From Polaromonas sp. JS666 (GTDB taxonomy: Bacteria > Pseudomonadota > Gammaproteobacteria > Burkholderiales > Burkholderiaceae_C): 64,000 bases of DNA. The position numbers and the translations under genes are program-made. The stretch lies in the NCBI RefSeq assembly GCF_900103405.1, contig NZ_FNHX01000002.1, positions 748,496 through 812,495 of the forward strand. Direction: 5' to 3'. This document shows positions 32,114 to 40,539 of the stretch, in pieces. Within the stretch, counting starts at the first letter, position 1, and each line of letters begins with the position of its first letter. A model generated the notes under the pieces. That model saw only the letters and a list, made by a program, of their open reading frames with translations. It was not told where the DNA came from and ran no database searches.

Positions 32114-33121
32114 TTATTCAATCTGGAGGTTCTGGGTTTTGACGACATTGCGCCAGGCACGGTAGTCGGCTTCAATGAAGTGGCCCAGCAGCGCGGGGGA
32201 GCCTGGTGCGGCTTCGACGGCGTCGGCCTTGAAGCGGGCGACCACCTCCGGCATGAGCACCACCTTGTTGATGGCGGCGTTGAGGGTGTTGACGATGGCC
32301 GGCGGGGTGCCAGTGGGCGCCATGAGCGCAAAGTAGTTGACCACGTCGATGCCGGGCAGACCGGCTTCGGCCATGCTGGGCACATCGGGCAGGGCGCTGG
32401 AGCGTTTGGCGCTGGTGACGGCCAGCGGCTTGACGCTACCGTTCTTGATGAAGGGCAGCAGCGCCGGGATGGTGCCGGTGACGAGGTGGATCTGTCCGCC
32501 GATCATGTCCATGGTGGCGGGCGCCACGCCGCGATAAGGGATGTGGGTGATGAAGGTGCCGGTGCGGGCCTTGAGCAGCTCCAGCACCAGGTGGTTGACG
32601 CCGCCCGCGCCGGCCGAGCCGTAATTGAGCGCGCCCGGCTTTTGTTTGGCCAGGCTCACCAGTTCTTTCATGTTGCTGGCCGGCAGCTTGGTGTTGGCGG
32701 CCCAGACCAGCGGGCCGCTGGCGATCATGCCGACCGGCGTGAAGTGGCGCAGCGGGTCGTAGTTGGCGCTGGGCAGCGAGGCCGCCACCGTGGTGAAAGG
32801 CGAGGCCACCAGCAGCAGGGTGTAGCCGTCGGCCGGCGACTGCGCCACGAACTGCGTGCCTATCGCGCCCGAAGCGCCGGCGCGGTTGTCGACCACAAAG
32901 GTGGCGTTCAGCACCTCACCGAGTTTTTGCGCGACCAGCCGCCCCATGGCGTCGGTGCCGGCGCCGGGCGCGAAGGGCACGACGATCTTGACGGGGCGAT
33001 CCGGGTAAACGCCGGAAGGGCCTTGCGCCATGGCGGCGGGAAGCGCCAGGCTGGCGGCGGTGCCTGCGGACAGCAGCAGGGCTTGGCGGCGGCTCAGGGC
33101 GCCCATTGGCTTGACATTCAT
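32114..33121 (-). CDS. Bug-type (TTT family) extracytoplasmic solute receptor, Tat-type signal
   Basis: A 335-residue receptor from the ATG at 33121 (MNVKPMGALSRRQALLLSAG). The signal has a twin-arginine pattern SRRQALLLSAGTAASLALPA, so export by Tat is possible. The family start YPDRPVKIVVPFAPGAGTDA and the VVDNRAGASGAIGTQFVAQS loop follow. A longer frame to 33385 exists but has no family match and overlaps uraH. No good ribosome-binding site is visible, so the start is less certain. It lies next to uraH, downstream in the same direction, so a purine breakdown product such as allantoin or urate is a possible ligand. Confidence 0.85.
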   Translation of the reverse strand: MNVKPMGALSRRQALLLSAGTAASLALPAAMAQGPSGVYPDRPVKIVVPFAPGAGTDAMGRLVAQKLGEVLNATFVVDNRAGASGAIGTQFVAQSPADGYTLLLVASPFTTVAASLPSANYDPLRHFTPVGMIASGPLVWAANTKLPASNMKELVSLAKQKPGALNYGSAGAGGVNHLVLELLKARTGTFITHIPYRGVAPATMDMIGGQIHLVTGTIPALLPFIKNGSVKPLAVTSAKRSSALPDVPSMAEAGLPGIDVVNYFALMAPTGTPPAIVNTLNAAINKVVLMPEVVARFKADAVEAAPGSPALLGHFIEADYRAWRNVVKTQNLQIE

Positions 33122-33224
33122 GCGGGAAAGGGAAGAAGTGATCAAAACCATTGATTGTCGCCGCGCCGCATGACGCGGGGATGACACGGCGGCGACCGTG
33201 CCTTCCGTGCTTTCCCTTACCTTA

Positions 33225-33578
33225 TTAACTGCCGCGGTAAGTCGAGTAGCTCCAGGGACTGACCAGCAGGGGCACGTGGTAATGGCTGCCGGTATCGGCC
33301 ACGCCAAAGTCCAGGCTGACCTGGTCCAGGAAGGCCGGCTCGGGCAGCACCACGCCGCGCGCCTTGAAATAGGCCGCGACCTCAAACACCAGGCGGTAAG
33401 TGCCCGCTTTCAGGCTGGCGTTGTCGTAAAGCGGCCCGTCCGGGTTGCGGCCGTCGGCGTTCAGGGTGAAGGTTTTTACCAGCGCGGCCTGCCCGCCCTG
33501 CGTGGTGAACAGCGACACCTTCATGCCGCCCGCGGGCACGCCGTGCATGGTGTCCAGTACATGTGTGCTCAAGCCCAT
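33225..33578 (-). CDS. uraH: 5-hydroxyisourate hydrolase (transthyretin-like)
   Basis: A 117-residue enzyme from ATG 33578, preceded by AAAGGGA. The N-terminal GLSTHVLDTMHGVPAGGMKV carries the active-site histidine, an arginine lies in YKALFEV-type strand region, and the protein ends in YRGS, the C-terminal signature of bacterial HIU hydrolases. It converts 5-hydroxyisourate, the PuuD product, to OHCU. It is divergent from the GntR/puuE operon across a gap with a GTATAC operator, so both sides are probably co-regulated. Confidence 0.95.
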   Translation of the reverse strand: MGLSTHVLDTMHGVPAGGMKVSLFTTQGGQAALVKTFTLNADGRNPDGPLYDNASLKAGTYRLVFEVAAYFKARGVVLPEPAFLDQVSLDFGVADTGSHYHVPLLVSPWSYSTYRGS

Positions 33579-33611
33579 GGCAGTCCCTTTGTGATTTCGG
33601 TTTACCAAAAG

Positions 33612-33619
33612 TGTATACA
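33612..33619. promoter_or_regulatory. GntR (FCD) operator TGTATACA between uraH and the GntR gene
   Basis: TGTATACA is a perfect 8-base palindrome in AAGTGTATACAGTT, midway between the divergent uraH and GntR starts. FCD-type GntR proteins commonly bind short dyads of the TTGTATACAA kind. The position suits autoregulation and joint control of uraH and puuE. Confidence 0.55.
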
Positions 33620-33648
33620 GTTTTTGAATATGCGGCTATCATGGCCCG

Positions 33649-34308
33649 ATGGAATCATCCACCACCCATGCCATCGTCGAGGCGCTGACCAAGGCCATTG
33701 TGGAGCACAGGCTGCACCCGGGCACCAAGCTGGCGGAGCAAAAACTCGCCGACCATTTCGGCGTTTCGCGCACGCTGGTGCGGCAGGCGCTGTTCCAGTT
33801 GTCGAAAAACCGGCTGATACGCCTGGAGCCGGCGCGCGGCGCCTTTGTGGCGGCGCCCTCGGCGATGGAGGCGCGCCAGGTGTTCGCGGTGCGCCGCATG
33901 CTGGAAGCCGAAATGACGCGCGCTTTTGTGCGCGAGGTCACGCCCGCCAAGATCAAGGCGCTCAAGGAACATGTGGCGCGCGAGAAATCCGCGCTGGACG
34001 ACGTGCCCGGCCGCACCGAGCTGCTGGGCGACTTCCATGTGCGCATGGCCGAACTCATGGGCAACGAGGTGCTGGCGCAAATGCTGGGCGAGCTGATCTC
34101 GCGCTGCGCGCTGATCACCCTGATGTACCAGACGGCCACCGCCGCCGAGCACTCCAACGACGAACACGCCGAAATCGTCAAGGCCCTGGCCGCCAGGGAC
34201 GAAGCCCTGGCCGTGCGCCTGATGACCGAACACCTGCTGCACGTCGAGGAAAACCTGGCCTTCGACCGCAAGGTGCCGACCAACGATATTTCCATGGCGC
34301 TGTCATGA
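33649..34308 (+). CDS. GntR family regulator (FCD domain), purine/allantoin operon
   Basis: A 219-residue regulator with a winged helix-turn-helix (residues about 8-75; LADHFGVSRTLVRQALFQLS) and an all-helical FCD ligand domain (about 85-210; the metal-type histidines in DFHVRMAEL and EHAEIVKAL are kept). It overlaps puuE by ATGA, so the regulator and the first enzyme are translationally coupled. A GTATAC palindrome lies about 30 bases upstream. It probably responds to an allantoin-pathway intermediate and represses uraH, itself and the puuE operon; the ligand is inferred from place only. Confidence 0.9.
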   Translation: MESSTTHAIVEALTKAIVEHRLHPGTKLAEQKLADHFGVSRTLVRQALFQLSKNRLIRLEPARGAFVAAPSAMEARQVFAVRRMLEAEMTRAFVREVTPAKIKALKEHVAREKSALDDVPGRTELLGDFHVRMAELMGNEVLAQMLGELISRCALITLMYQTATAAEHSNDEHAEIVKALAARDEALAVRLMTEHLLHVEENLAFDRKVPTNDISMALS

Positions 34309-35240
34309 GTACAAACTACCCAAGAGATTTGATTGGCTACGGCCGCAACCCGCCGCACGCGCAGTGGCCCGGCCAGGCCCGCATCGCCGTGCAGTTTGTG
34401 CTCAATTACGAAGAAGGCGGCGAGAACTCGGTGCTGCACGGCGACGCCGGCTCCGAGCAATTCCTCTCCGAGATGGCCAACCCGCCCAGCTACGCCGACC
34501 GCCACCTGAGCATGGAAGGCATTTACGAGTACGGATCGCGCGTGGGCGTGTGGCGCATCCTGCGCGAATTTGAAAAGCGCGGCTTGCCGCTGACCGTCTT
34601 CGGCGTCGGCATGGCCTTGCAGCGCCACCCCGAGGTCGCCGCGGCCTTCACCGAACTGGGCCATGAAATCGCCTGCCACGGCTGGCGCTGGATCAACTAC
34701 CAGCAGATCGACGAAGCCACGGAACGCGAACACATGCGCATAGGCCTGGACGCGATTGAAAAACTCACCGGCACGCGTCCGCTGGGCTGGTACACCGGCC
34801 GCGACAGCCCCAACACGCGCCGGCTGGTGGCCGACGACGGCCGGCTTGAATACGACAGCGACTACTACGGCGACGACCTGCCCTTCTGGACCGAGGTCAG
34901 GCGCACCGACGGCGCCGTCGTGCCCCGCCTGGTCGTGCCCTACACGCTGGACACCAACGACATGCGTTTTGCCCTGCCCCAGGGTTTTGCGCAGGCCGAG
35001 GACTTTTTCATCTACCTACGCGACAGCTTTGACGCGCTGTACGCCGAAGGCGACACGTCGCCCAAGATGCTCAGCATAGGCATGCATTGCCGCCTGCTGG
35101 GCCGGCCCGGCCGCATCGTCGCGTTGCAGCGTTTCCTGGACCACGTGCAAAAGCACGACCGCGTCTGGGTCTGCCGCCGCCTCGACATCGCCCGCCACTG
35201 GCAGGCCAACCACCCTTACATGCCCCGGCAGGAAAGCTGA
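34305..35240 (+). CDS. puuE: allantoinase PuuE, polysaccharide-deacetylase fold
   Basis: A 311-residue NodB-like protein. The start YPRDLIGYGRNPPHAQWPGQ and the block FVLNYEEGGENSVLHGDAGS are characteristic of PuuE, the allantoinase that is unrelated to the metallo-amidohydrolase AllB. Further conserved parts are IACHGWRWINYQQID near 124 and GWYTGRDSPNTR near 160. It hydrolyses allantoin to allantoate in the cytoplasm. It begins inside the GntR stop and is followed two bases later by the uraD fusion gene. Confidence 0.95.
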   Translation: MSTNYPRDLIGYGRNPPHAQWPGQARIAVQFVLNYEEGGENSVLHGDAGSEQFLSEMANPPSYADRHLSMEGIYEYGSRVGVWRILREFEKRGLPLTVFGVGMALQRHPEVAAAFTELGHEIACHGWRWINYQQIDEATEREHMRIGLDAIEKLTGTRPLGWYTGRDSPNTRRLVADDGRLEYDSDYYGDDLPFWTEVRRTDGAVVPRLVVPYTLDTNDMRFALPQGFAQAEDFFIYLRDSFDALYAEGDTSPKMLSIGMHCRLLGRPGRIVALQRFLDHVQKHDRVWVCRRLDIARHWQANHPYMPRQES

Positions 35241-35242
35241 AC

Positions 35243-37009
35243 ATGGCCATCACCCTTGAACAGGTCAACACCGCGCCGCGCGAACAGGCGCTGCAACTGC
35301 TGGACGGGCTTTACGAGCACTCTCCCTGGGTGGCCGAAAAAGCGCTGGATGCCCGCCCCTTCCGCTCGCTGGCGCATCTCAAGCACGCGATGGCCCAGGT
35401 GCTGCGCCAAGCCGGCGGGGACGCACAGGTCAAGCTCATACAAGCCCACCCCGAGCTGGCCGGCAAGGCCATGGTGAGCAAAAGCCTCACGGCCGAATCC
35501 GCGAACGAACAGGGCAAGGCCGGACTCGCCGACTGCACGCCCGAAGAATTCGCCACGCTGCAAAAGCTCAATGCCGACTACAACACCAAGTTCGGTTTTC
35601 CTTTCATCCTCGCGGTGCGCGGCCCGCGCGGCACCGGCCTGAGCCGACAGCAGATCATCGACACCTTCGCGCGCCGCCTGCTCAACCACCCCGACTTCGA
35701 GCTGCAGGAAAACCTGCGCAACATCCACCGCGTGGTGGAGCTCAGGCTCAATGACAAGTTCGCCGCCGCACCCACGCTGGGCAACGATGTCTGGGACTGG
35801 CACGAGGCCCTGTCGCAGTACAGCGACCCGGGCTACCTCGAAAAAGGCCAGCTCACGGTGACCTACCTGACCGACGCGCACCGCGCCTGCGCGGCCTACA
35901 TCAGCCGCACCATGCGCGATTGCGGCTTTGACGACGTGAGCATCGATGCGGTGGGCAATGTGGTGGGCGTTTACAAGGCCTCGGCGCCGGGCGCCAAGAC
36001 CCTGCTGACCGGCAGCCACTACGACACCGTGCGCAACGGCGGCAAATACGACGGCCGGCTCGGCATCTTCGCGCCCATGGCCTGTGTGCGCGAGTTGCAC
36101 CGCCAGGGCAAGCGCCTGCCTTTCAACATCGAGGTCGTGGGTTTTGCCGAAGAGGAAGGCCAGCGCTACAAGGCGACCTTCCTCGGTTCGGGCGCGCTGA
36201 TAGGCGACTTCAAGCCCGAGTGGCTGGAGCAGAAGGACGCCGACGGCATCACCATGCGCGAAGCCATGCTGAACGCCGGCCTGAAGCCGGAAGACATCAT
36301 CAAGATCAAACGCCGGGCCGAGGACTACCTCGGCTTTGTCGAAGTCCACATTGAACAAGGCCCGGTGCTCAACGAGCTGGACTTGCCGCTGGGCATCGTC
36401 ACCTCCATCAACGGCAATGTGCGCTACCTCTGCGAGATCACCGGCATGGCCAGCCACGCCGGCACCACGCCCATGAACCGCCGCCGCGACGCGGCCGCTG
36501 CCGCTGCCGAACTGCTGCTGTATGTGGAGCGCCGCGCGGCGCAGGACGGCGACTCCGTCGGCACCGTGGGCATGCTGCAGGTGCCCAGCGGCTCCATCAA
36601 CGTGGTGCCGGGGCGCTGCCTGTTCTCGCTGGACATGCGCGCGCCCGTCGACGCGCAGCGCGACGCGCTGGTGGCCGACGTGCTGGCCGAACTCAAGGCG
36701 ATTTGCGAACGCCGCGGCGTGCATTTCACGACCGAGCTGACCGAACGCGCCGCCGCCGCGCCCAGCGCGCCGGCCTGGCAGCAGCGCTGGGAGCGCGCCG
36801 TCGGCTCGCTGGGCGTGCCGCTGCATGCCATGCCCAGCGGCGCCGGCCACGACGCCATGAAGCTGCACAAGGTGATGCCGCAAGCCATGCTGTTTGTGCG
36901 CGGCCAGAACTCCGGCATCAGCCACAACCCGCTGGAAAGCAGCACCAGCGACGACATCGAGCTTGCGATCCAGGCTTTCACCCATCTGCTCACCCATCTC
37001 GCCCCCTGA
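35243..37009 (+). CDS. uraD: fusion of OHCU decarboxylase and allantoate amidohydrolase
   Basis: A 588-residue two-domain enzyme from ATG 35243. Residues 1-165 are UraD: the catalytic-type histidine block IQAHPELAGKA near 72 and LQKLNADYNTKFGFPFILAV near 109-128. Residues about 175-588 are an M20 allantoate amidohydrolase/carbamoylase: GSHYDTVRNGGKYDGRLGIF near 254 and VVGFAEEEGQRYKATFLGSG near 296 carry the metal ligands, and the dimerisation domain follows SINGNVRYLCEI. The first domain makes S-allantoin, the second consumes allantoate two steps later; PuuE, encoded just upstream, supplies the step between. The fusion joins non-consecutive steps around PuuE. No frameshift or extra start separates the halves. 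Confidence 0.93.
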   Translation: MAITLEQVNTAPREQALQLLDGLYEHSPWVAEKALDARPFRSLAHLKHAMAQVLRQAGGDAQVKLIQAHPELAGKAMVSKSLTAESANEQGKAGLADCTPEEFATLQKLNADYNTKFGFPFILAVRGPRGTGLSRQQIIDTFARRLLNHPDFELQENLRNIHRVVELRLNDKFAAAPTLGNDVWDWHEALSQYSDPGYLEKGQLTVTYLTDAHRACAAYISRTMRDCGFDDVSIDAVGNVVGVYKASAPGAKTLLTGSHYDTVRNGGKYDGRLGIFAPMACVRELHRQGKRLPFNIEVVGFAEEEGQRYKATFLGSGALIGDFKPEWLEQKDADGITMREAMLNAGLKPEDIIKIKRRAEDYLGFVEVHIEQGPVLNELDLPLGIVTSINGNVRYLCEITGMASHAGTTPMNRRRDAAAAAAELLLYVERRAAQDGDSVGTVGMLQVPSGSINVVPGRCLFSLDMRAPVDAQRDALVADVLAELKAICERRGVHFTTELTERAAAAPSAPAWQQRWERAVGSLGVPLHAMPSGAGHDAMKLHKVMPQAMLFVRGQNSGISHNPLESSTSDDIELAIQAFTHLLTHLAP

Positions 37010-37014
37010 CCACC

Positions 37015-38256
37015 ATGACCTTTTCCACAGATTACGCCCGGCTCGACAGCTGGATAGATGCCCACTTCGACGAGGAAACCGCTTTCCTGCAGCAGCTCAT
37101 ACGCGTGCCCACCGACACGCCGCCGGGCAACAACGCGCCGCATGCCGAGCGCACCGCCGAACTCATCAAGGCCTTCGGTTTCGAAGCCGAGAAACACCCG
37201 GTGCCCGAAGCCGAAGTGCGCGGTTACGGCATGGAGTCCATCACCAACCTGATCGTGCGGCGCCAGTACGGCGGCAAGGGCGAGGGAAAAACCATTGCCT
37301 TGAACGCCCACGGCGACGTGGTGCCGCCCGGCGAGGGCTGGACCAAAGACCCCTATGGCGGCGACATCGTGGACGGCAAGATCTACGGCCGCGCCTCCGC
37401 CGTCAGCAAATGCGATTTCGCGAGCTTCACCTTCGCGGTGCGCGCGCTTGAAGCGCTGGGCGCGCCGCTCAAGGGCGCTATCGAACTGCACTTCACCTAC
37501 GACGAGGAATTCGGCGGCGAGATGGGCCCGGGCTGGCTGCTCAAAAATGGCCTCACAAAACCCGACCTGCTGATCGCGGCCGGCTTCTCTTACGAAGTCG
37601 TCACCGCCCACAACGGCTGCCTGCAGATGGAAGTCACGGTGCACGGCAAGATGGCGCATGCCGCGATTCCCGACACCGGCGTCGACGCGCTGCAGGGCGC
37701 GGTGCACATCCTCAACGCGCTCTATGCGCAGAACGCGCTCTACCAGCAGGTGACGTCCAAGGTCGAGGGCATCAAGCACCCCTACCTCAACGTGGGCCGC
37801 ATCGAAGGCGGCACCAATACCAATGTGGTGCCCGGCAAGGTGATATTCAAGCTGGACCGCCGCATGATCCCCGAAGAGAACCCCGCCGAGGTCGAAGCCA
37901 ACATCCGCCAGGTGATCGCCGACGCGGCGGCCAGCCGCAAGGGCATCACGGTGGACATCAAGCGCCTGCTGCTGGCCAACTCCATGCGGCCGCTGCCCGG
38001 CAACAAGCCGCTGGTCGAGGCCATCCAGAAGCACGGCGAGGCGCTGTTCGGCCAGAAGATCCCGGCCATGGGCACGCCGCTGTACACCGACGTGCGCCTT
38101 TATGCCGAAGCCGGCATCCCGGGCGTGATCTACGGCGCCGGCCCGCGCACCGTGCTCGAGTCACACGCCAAGCGCGCCGACGAGCGCCTGGAGCTGGAAG
38201 ACCTGCGCCGCGCCACCAAGGTGATTGCCCGCACCTTGCGCGACCTGCTGGCCTGA
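37015..38256 (+). CDS. M20 family metallohydrolase (ArgE/DapE-like), last gene of the allantoin operon
   Basis: A 413-residue M20 peptidase-fold amidohydrolase, five bases after the uraD fusion. Metal ligands are visible in ALNAHGDVVPPGEGW near 101, in SAVSKCDFASF near 125, and in the catalytic pair TYDEEFGGEMGPG near 160; the closing histidine lies near the C-terminus. The usual GRGASDMKGG motif is GRASAVSKCDFA. It is distinct from the allantoate amidohydrolase domain just upstream. Place suggests it handles a carbamoyl or ureido compound, perhaps ureidoglycine or ureidoglycolate, for which no other enzyme is seen. A terminator follows. Confidence 0.8.
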   Translation: MTFSTDYARLDSWIDAHFDEETAFLQQLIRVPTDTPPGNNAPHAERTAELIKAFGFEAEKHPVPEAEVRGYGMESITNLIVRRQYGGKGEGKTIALNAHGDVVPPGEGWTKDPYGGDIVDGKIYGRASAVSKCDFASFTFAVRALEALGAPLKGAIELHFTYDEEFGGEMGPGWLLKNGLTKPDLLIAAGFSYEVVTAHNGCLQMEVTVHGKMAHAAIPDTGVDALQGAVHILNALYAQNALYQQVTSKVEGIKHPYLNVGRIEGGTNTNVVPGKVIFKLDRRMIPEENPAEVEANIRQVIADAAASRKGITVDIKRLLLANSMRPLPGNKPLVEAIQKHGEALFGQKIPAMGTPLYTDVRLYAEAGIPGVIYGAGPRTVLESHAKRADERLELEDLRRATKVIARTLRDLLA

Positions 38257-38277
38257 GCCAGGCCGCCCCGTCCCCTT

Positions 38278-38303
38278 AAAACACCCGCCACGGCGGGTGT
38301 TTT
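38278..38303. terminator. bidirectional intrinsic terminator after the allantoin operon
   Basis: Arms ACACCCGCC (38281-38289) and GGCGGGTGT (38292-38300) with AAA before and TTT after give a strong hairpin that works on both strands. It closes the GntR-puuE-uraD-M20 operon and separates it from dctA. Confidence 0.85.
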
Positions 38304-38393
38304 GCTTTATGGCACCTGCGCGAACGGTTGCGTCAGTGTTGACCGAATCAGCTGGAATCGCCCGGGATAACCCTGTGGTAGCGCCAAAACTAC

Positions 38394-38416
38394 TTGTCTA
38401 CATTTCTTGTATGCAA
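38394..38416. promoter_or_regulatory. two GntR-type half-palindromes upstream of dctA
   Basis: TTGTCTACAT (38394-38403) and TTGTATGCAA (38407-38416) lie in tandem 13 bases apart, 50-75 bases before the dctA start. The second differs by one base from the FCD-GntR type TTGTATACAA. The likely binder is the GntR protein encoded just after dctA, or the purine-operon GntR. This is a pattern match only. Confidence 0.45.
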
Positions 38417-38466
38417 GTCTTGCCCGCAAGAACTTGCTACCCACAACGACTCTTCCGGAGACTGCC

Positions 38467-39786
38467 ATGCCCAAGTTTTTCCGCTCACTGTTCGGCCAGG
38501 TGATCCTGGCCCTCATCGTCGGCGTGCTCGTCGGCTTTATCTGGCCGGAGACGGCCGTCAAGCTCAAACCGCTGGGCGACGGCTTTATCAAGCTGATCAA
38601 GATGCTGATTCCCCTGATCGTCTTCTGCGTTGTCGTGCACGGCATCGCGGGCGCGGGCGACCTGCGGCGCGTCGGCCGGGTCGGCGTCAAGTCGCTGATC
38701 TACTTCGAGGTGGTGACCACCATCGCCCTGGTGATAGGCCTGGTGCTGGCCTTTGTGTTCCAGCCCGGCGCCGGCATGAATGTGGACCCCAAGCTGCTGG
38801 ACCCCAAGGCCATGGGCGCTTATGTCGAAAATGCCGGCAAGCTCACCGGCGGCGGCACGGTGGAGTTCCTCATGAAGCTGATCCCCACCACCGCGGTCAG
38901 CGCCTTCGTCAACGGCGATGTGCTGCAGGTGCTGTTGTTCTCGGTGCTGTTCGGCTGCGCGCTGGCCATGCTGGGCGACAGGGGCCAGAAGGTGGTCGGC
39001 CTGGTCGACGACCTGGCCCACGTGCTGTTCAAGACCATGGGCATCATCATCAAGCTCGCGCCGCTGGGCGTGCTGGGCGCCATCGCCTTCACCGTCGGCA
39101 AGTACGGCATAGGCTCACTCAAGCAGCTGGGCATGCTGGTGGTGCTGTTCTACGCCGCCGTGATCATCTTCGTGGCCGTGGTGCTCGGCACCATCATGCG
39201 GCTCTCGGGCTTCAGCCTGCTCAAGCTGCTCAAGTACCTGCGCGAGGAACTGATGGTGGTGTTCGCCACCACTTCGTCGGACAGCGTGCTGCCGCAGATC
39301 ATGGCCAAGCTCAAGCGCATGGGCATACGCGACTCCACCGTCGGCCTGGTGATTCCCACGGGTTACTCCTTCAACCTCGACGCCTTCTCGATCTACATCA
39401 CGCTGGCGGCCGTCTTCATCGCCCAGGCCACCAACACACCCATCTCCATGGCCGACCTGCTGACCATCCTGGCGATCTCGCTGGTCACCTCCAAGGGCGC
39501 GCACGGCGTGCCCGGCTCGGCCATCGTGGTGCTGGCCGCCACGCTGCAGGCGATTCCCGCGATCCCGGCCATAGGCCTGGTGCTGGTGTTGTCAGTCGAC
39601 TGGTTCATGGGCATCGCCCGGGCCCTGGGCAACCTGATCGGCAACTGCGTGGCCACCGTGGCGGTGGCGGCCTGGGAAGGCGACATAGACCGCGAACGGG
39701 CCCATGCGGTGCTTGACGGCCGCTATGTGCCGCCGGCTGAGGACGACATGGACATTGACGTCGGCGCCGTCCCGGCCAAGGCCTGA
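38467..39786 (+). CDS. dctA: C4-dicarboxylate:cation symporter
   Basis: A 439-residue DAACS-family transporter from ATG 38467, with CGGAG six bases upstream. It has about eight membrane helices plus two hairpin loops. The re-entrant serine motif is in VVFATTSSDSVLP near 270, and the substrate-binding region SLVTSKGAHGVPGSAIVVLA near 340 is typical of DctA. It imports succinate, fumarate and malate with protons or sodium. Helix 1 starts RSLFGQVILALIVGVLVGF. It lies next to a GntR gene and between a purine operon and the glyoxylate operon, and may feed C4 acids for regeneration of carbon intermediates. Confidence 0.94.
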   Translation: MPKFFRSLFGQVILALIVGVLVGFIWPETAVKLKPLGDGFIKLIKMLIPLIVFCVVVHGIAGAGDLRRVGRVGVKSLIYFEVVTTIALVIGLVLAFVFQPGAGMNVDPKLLDPKAMGAYVENAGKLTGGGTVEFLMKLIPTTAVSAFVNGDVLQVLLFSVLFGCALAMLGDRGQKVVGLVDDLAHVLFKTMGIIIKLAPLGVLGAIAFTVGKYGIGSLKQLGMLVVLFYAAVIIFVAVVLGTIMRLSGFSLLKLLKYLREELMVVFATTSSDSVLPQIMAKLKRMGIRDSTVGLVIPTGYSFNLDAFSIYITLAAVFIAQATNTPISMADLLTILAISLVTSKGAHGVPGSAIVVLAATLQAIPAIPAIGLVLVLSVDWFMGIARALGNLIGNCVATVAVAAWEGDIDRERAHAVLDGRYVPPAEDDMDIDVGAVPAKA

Positions 39787-39830
39787 AAATCCAGCACCCA
39801 CTGAAACCCAGCCGCTACACTCGCAGCACC

Positions 39831-40532
39831 ATGAGCAGCAGCCAGGTCCAGATCGCCCAGCAGGTCGTCGAGTCCATACTCGCGCAGAAACTCTCGCCCG
39901 GCGAACGCCTGGGCGAGCAGGAGCTGGCCGAGCTCTTCGGCGTCAGCCGCACCCTGGTGCGCGAGGCGCTGATGCAGCTGCAGGCGCGCGGCTTTGTGGA
40001 AGTGCGCACGCGCAAGGGCTGGTATGTGGTCGAGCCCTCGGTCGAGGAAGCGCGCGACGCCTTCTCGGCCCGGCGCATCATCGAAGGCGGCATTCTTCGC
40101 GAGGCCGGGCGGCCGCTGCAGTCGGTGCTGCACAGGCTGCGCGATCACATTGCCCAGGAAGAGCAGGCCATCGAAGAGGCCGACGCCGCCACCCGGGCTT
40201 TTTTGCTGGCCGACTTCCACGTCTGCCTGGCCGAATGCCTGGGCCAGCGCCTGCTGTGCGACGTGCTGCGCGACCTGACCGCGCGCACCACGCTGGCCGC
40301 GTCGCTCTACCAGTCCAAACATGACGCGGGCCAGTCCTGCGCCGAGCACGCGGCCATCGTGGCCGCGCTCGAGCAAGGCCAGCTGGAGTCGGCCCGCGAA
40401 CTGATGCTCACGCACATCGGCAGCGTCGAAGCCGCGCTGGGCTCGTCGGCACCCGATACCGCGGCCGGCGGGGAGCGCCTGCGCGCGGCGCTCACGCAGC
40501 TGGCGCGGCCGCCGCTGCGCAAGGTCAGCTAA
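39831..40532 (+). CDS. GntR family regulator (FCD domain)
   Basis: A 233-residue regulator with a winged helix-turn-helix (about 8-75; LAELFGVSRTLVREALMQLQ) and an FCD domain (about 85-215; LADFHVCLAECLG and CAEHAAIVAAL hold the usual ligand-domain histidines). It is similar in plan to the GntR protein at 33649 and shares the words FGVSRTLVR and CALL-like helix pattern, so the two may be distant paralogues. It begins 44 bases after dctA in the same direction and may control it through the TTGTATGCAA-type sites upstream. Confidence 0.88.
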   Translation: MSSSQVQIAQQVVESILAQKLSPGERLGEQELAELFGVSRTLVREALMQLQARGFVEVRTRKGWYVVEPSVEEARDAFSARRIIEGGILREAGRPLQSVLHRLRDHIAQEEQAIEEADAATRAFLLADFHVCLAECLGQRLLCDVLRDLTARTTLAASLYQSKHDAGQSCAEHAAIVAALEQGQLESARELMLTHIGSVEAALGSSAPDTAAGGERLRAALTQLARPPLRKVS

Positions 40533-40539
40533 GCTCCTC

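Noticed and set aside
38309-38335. Sigma-54 promoter upstream of dctA
   Set aside because: TGGCAC and TTGC are both present but seven bases too far apart.
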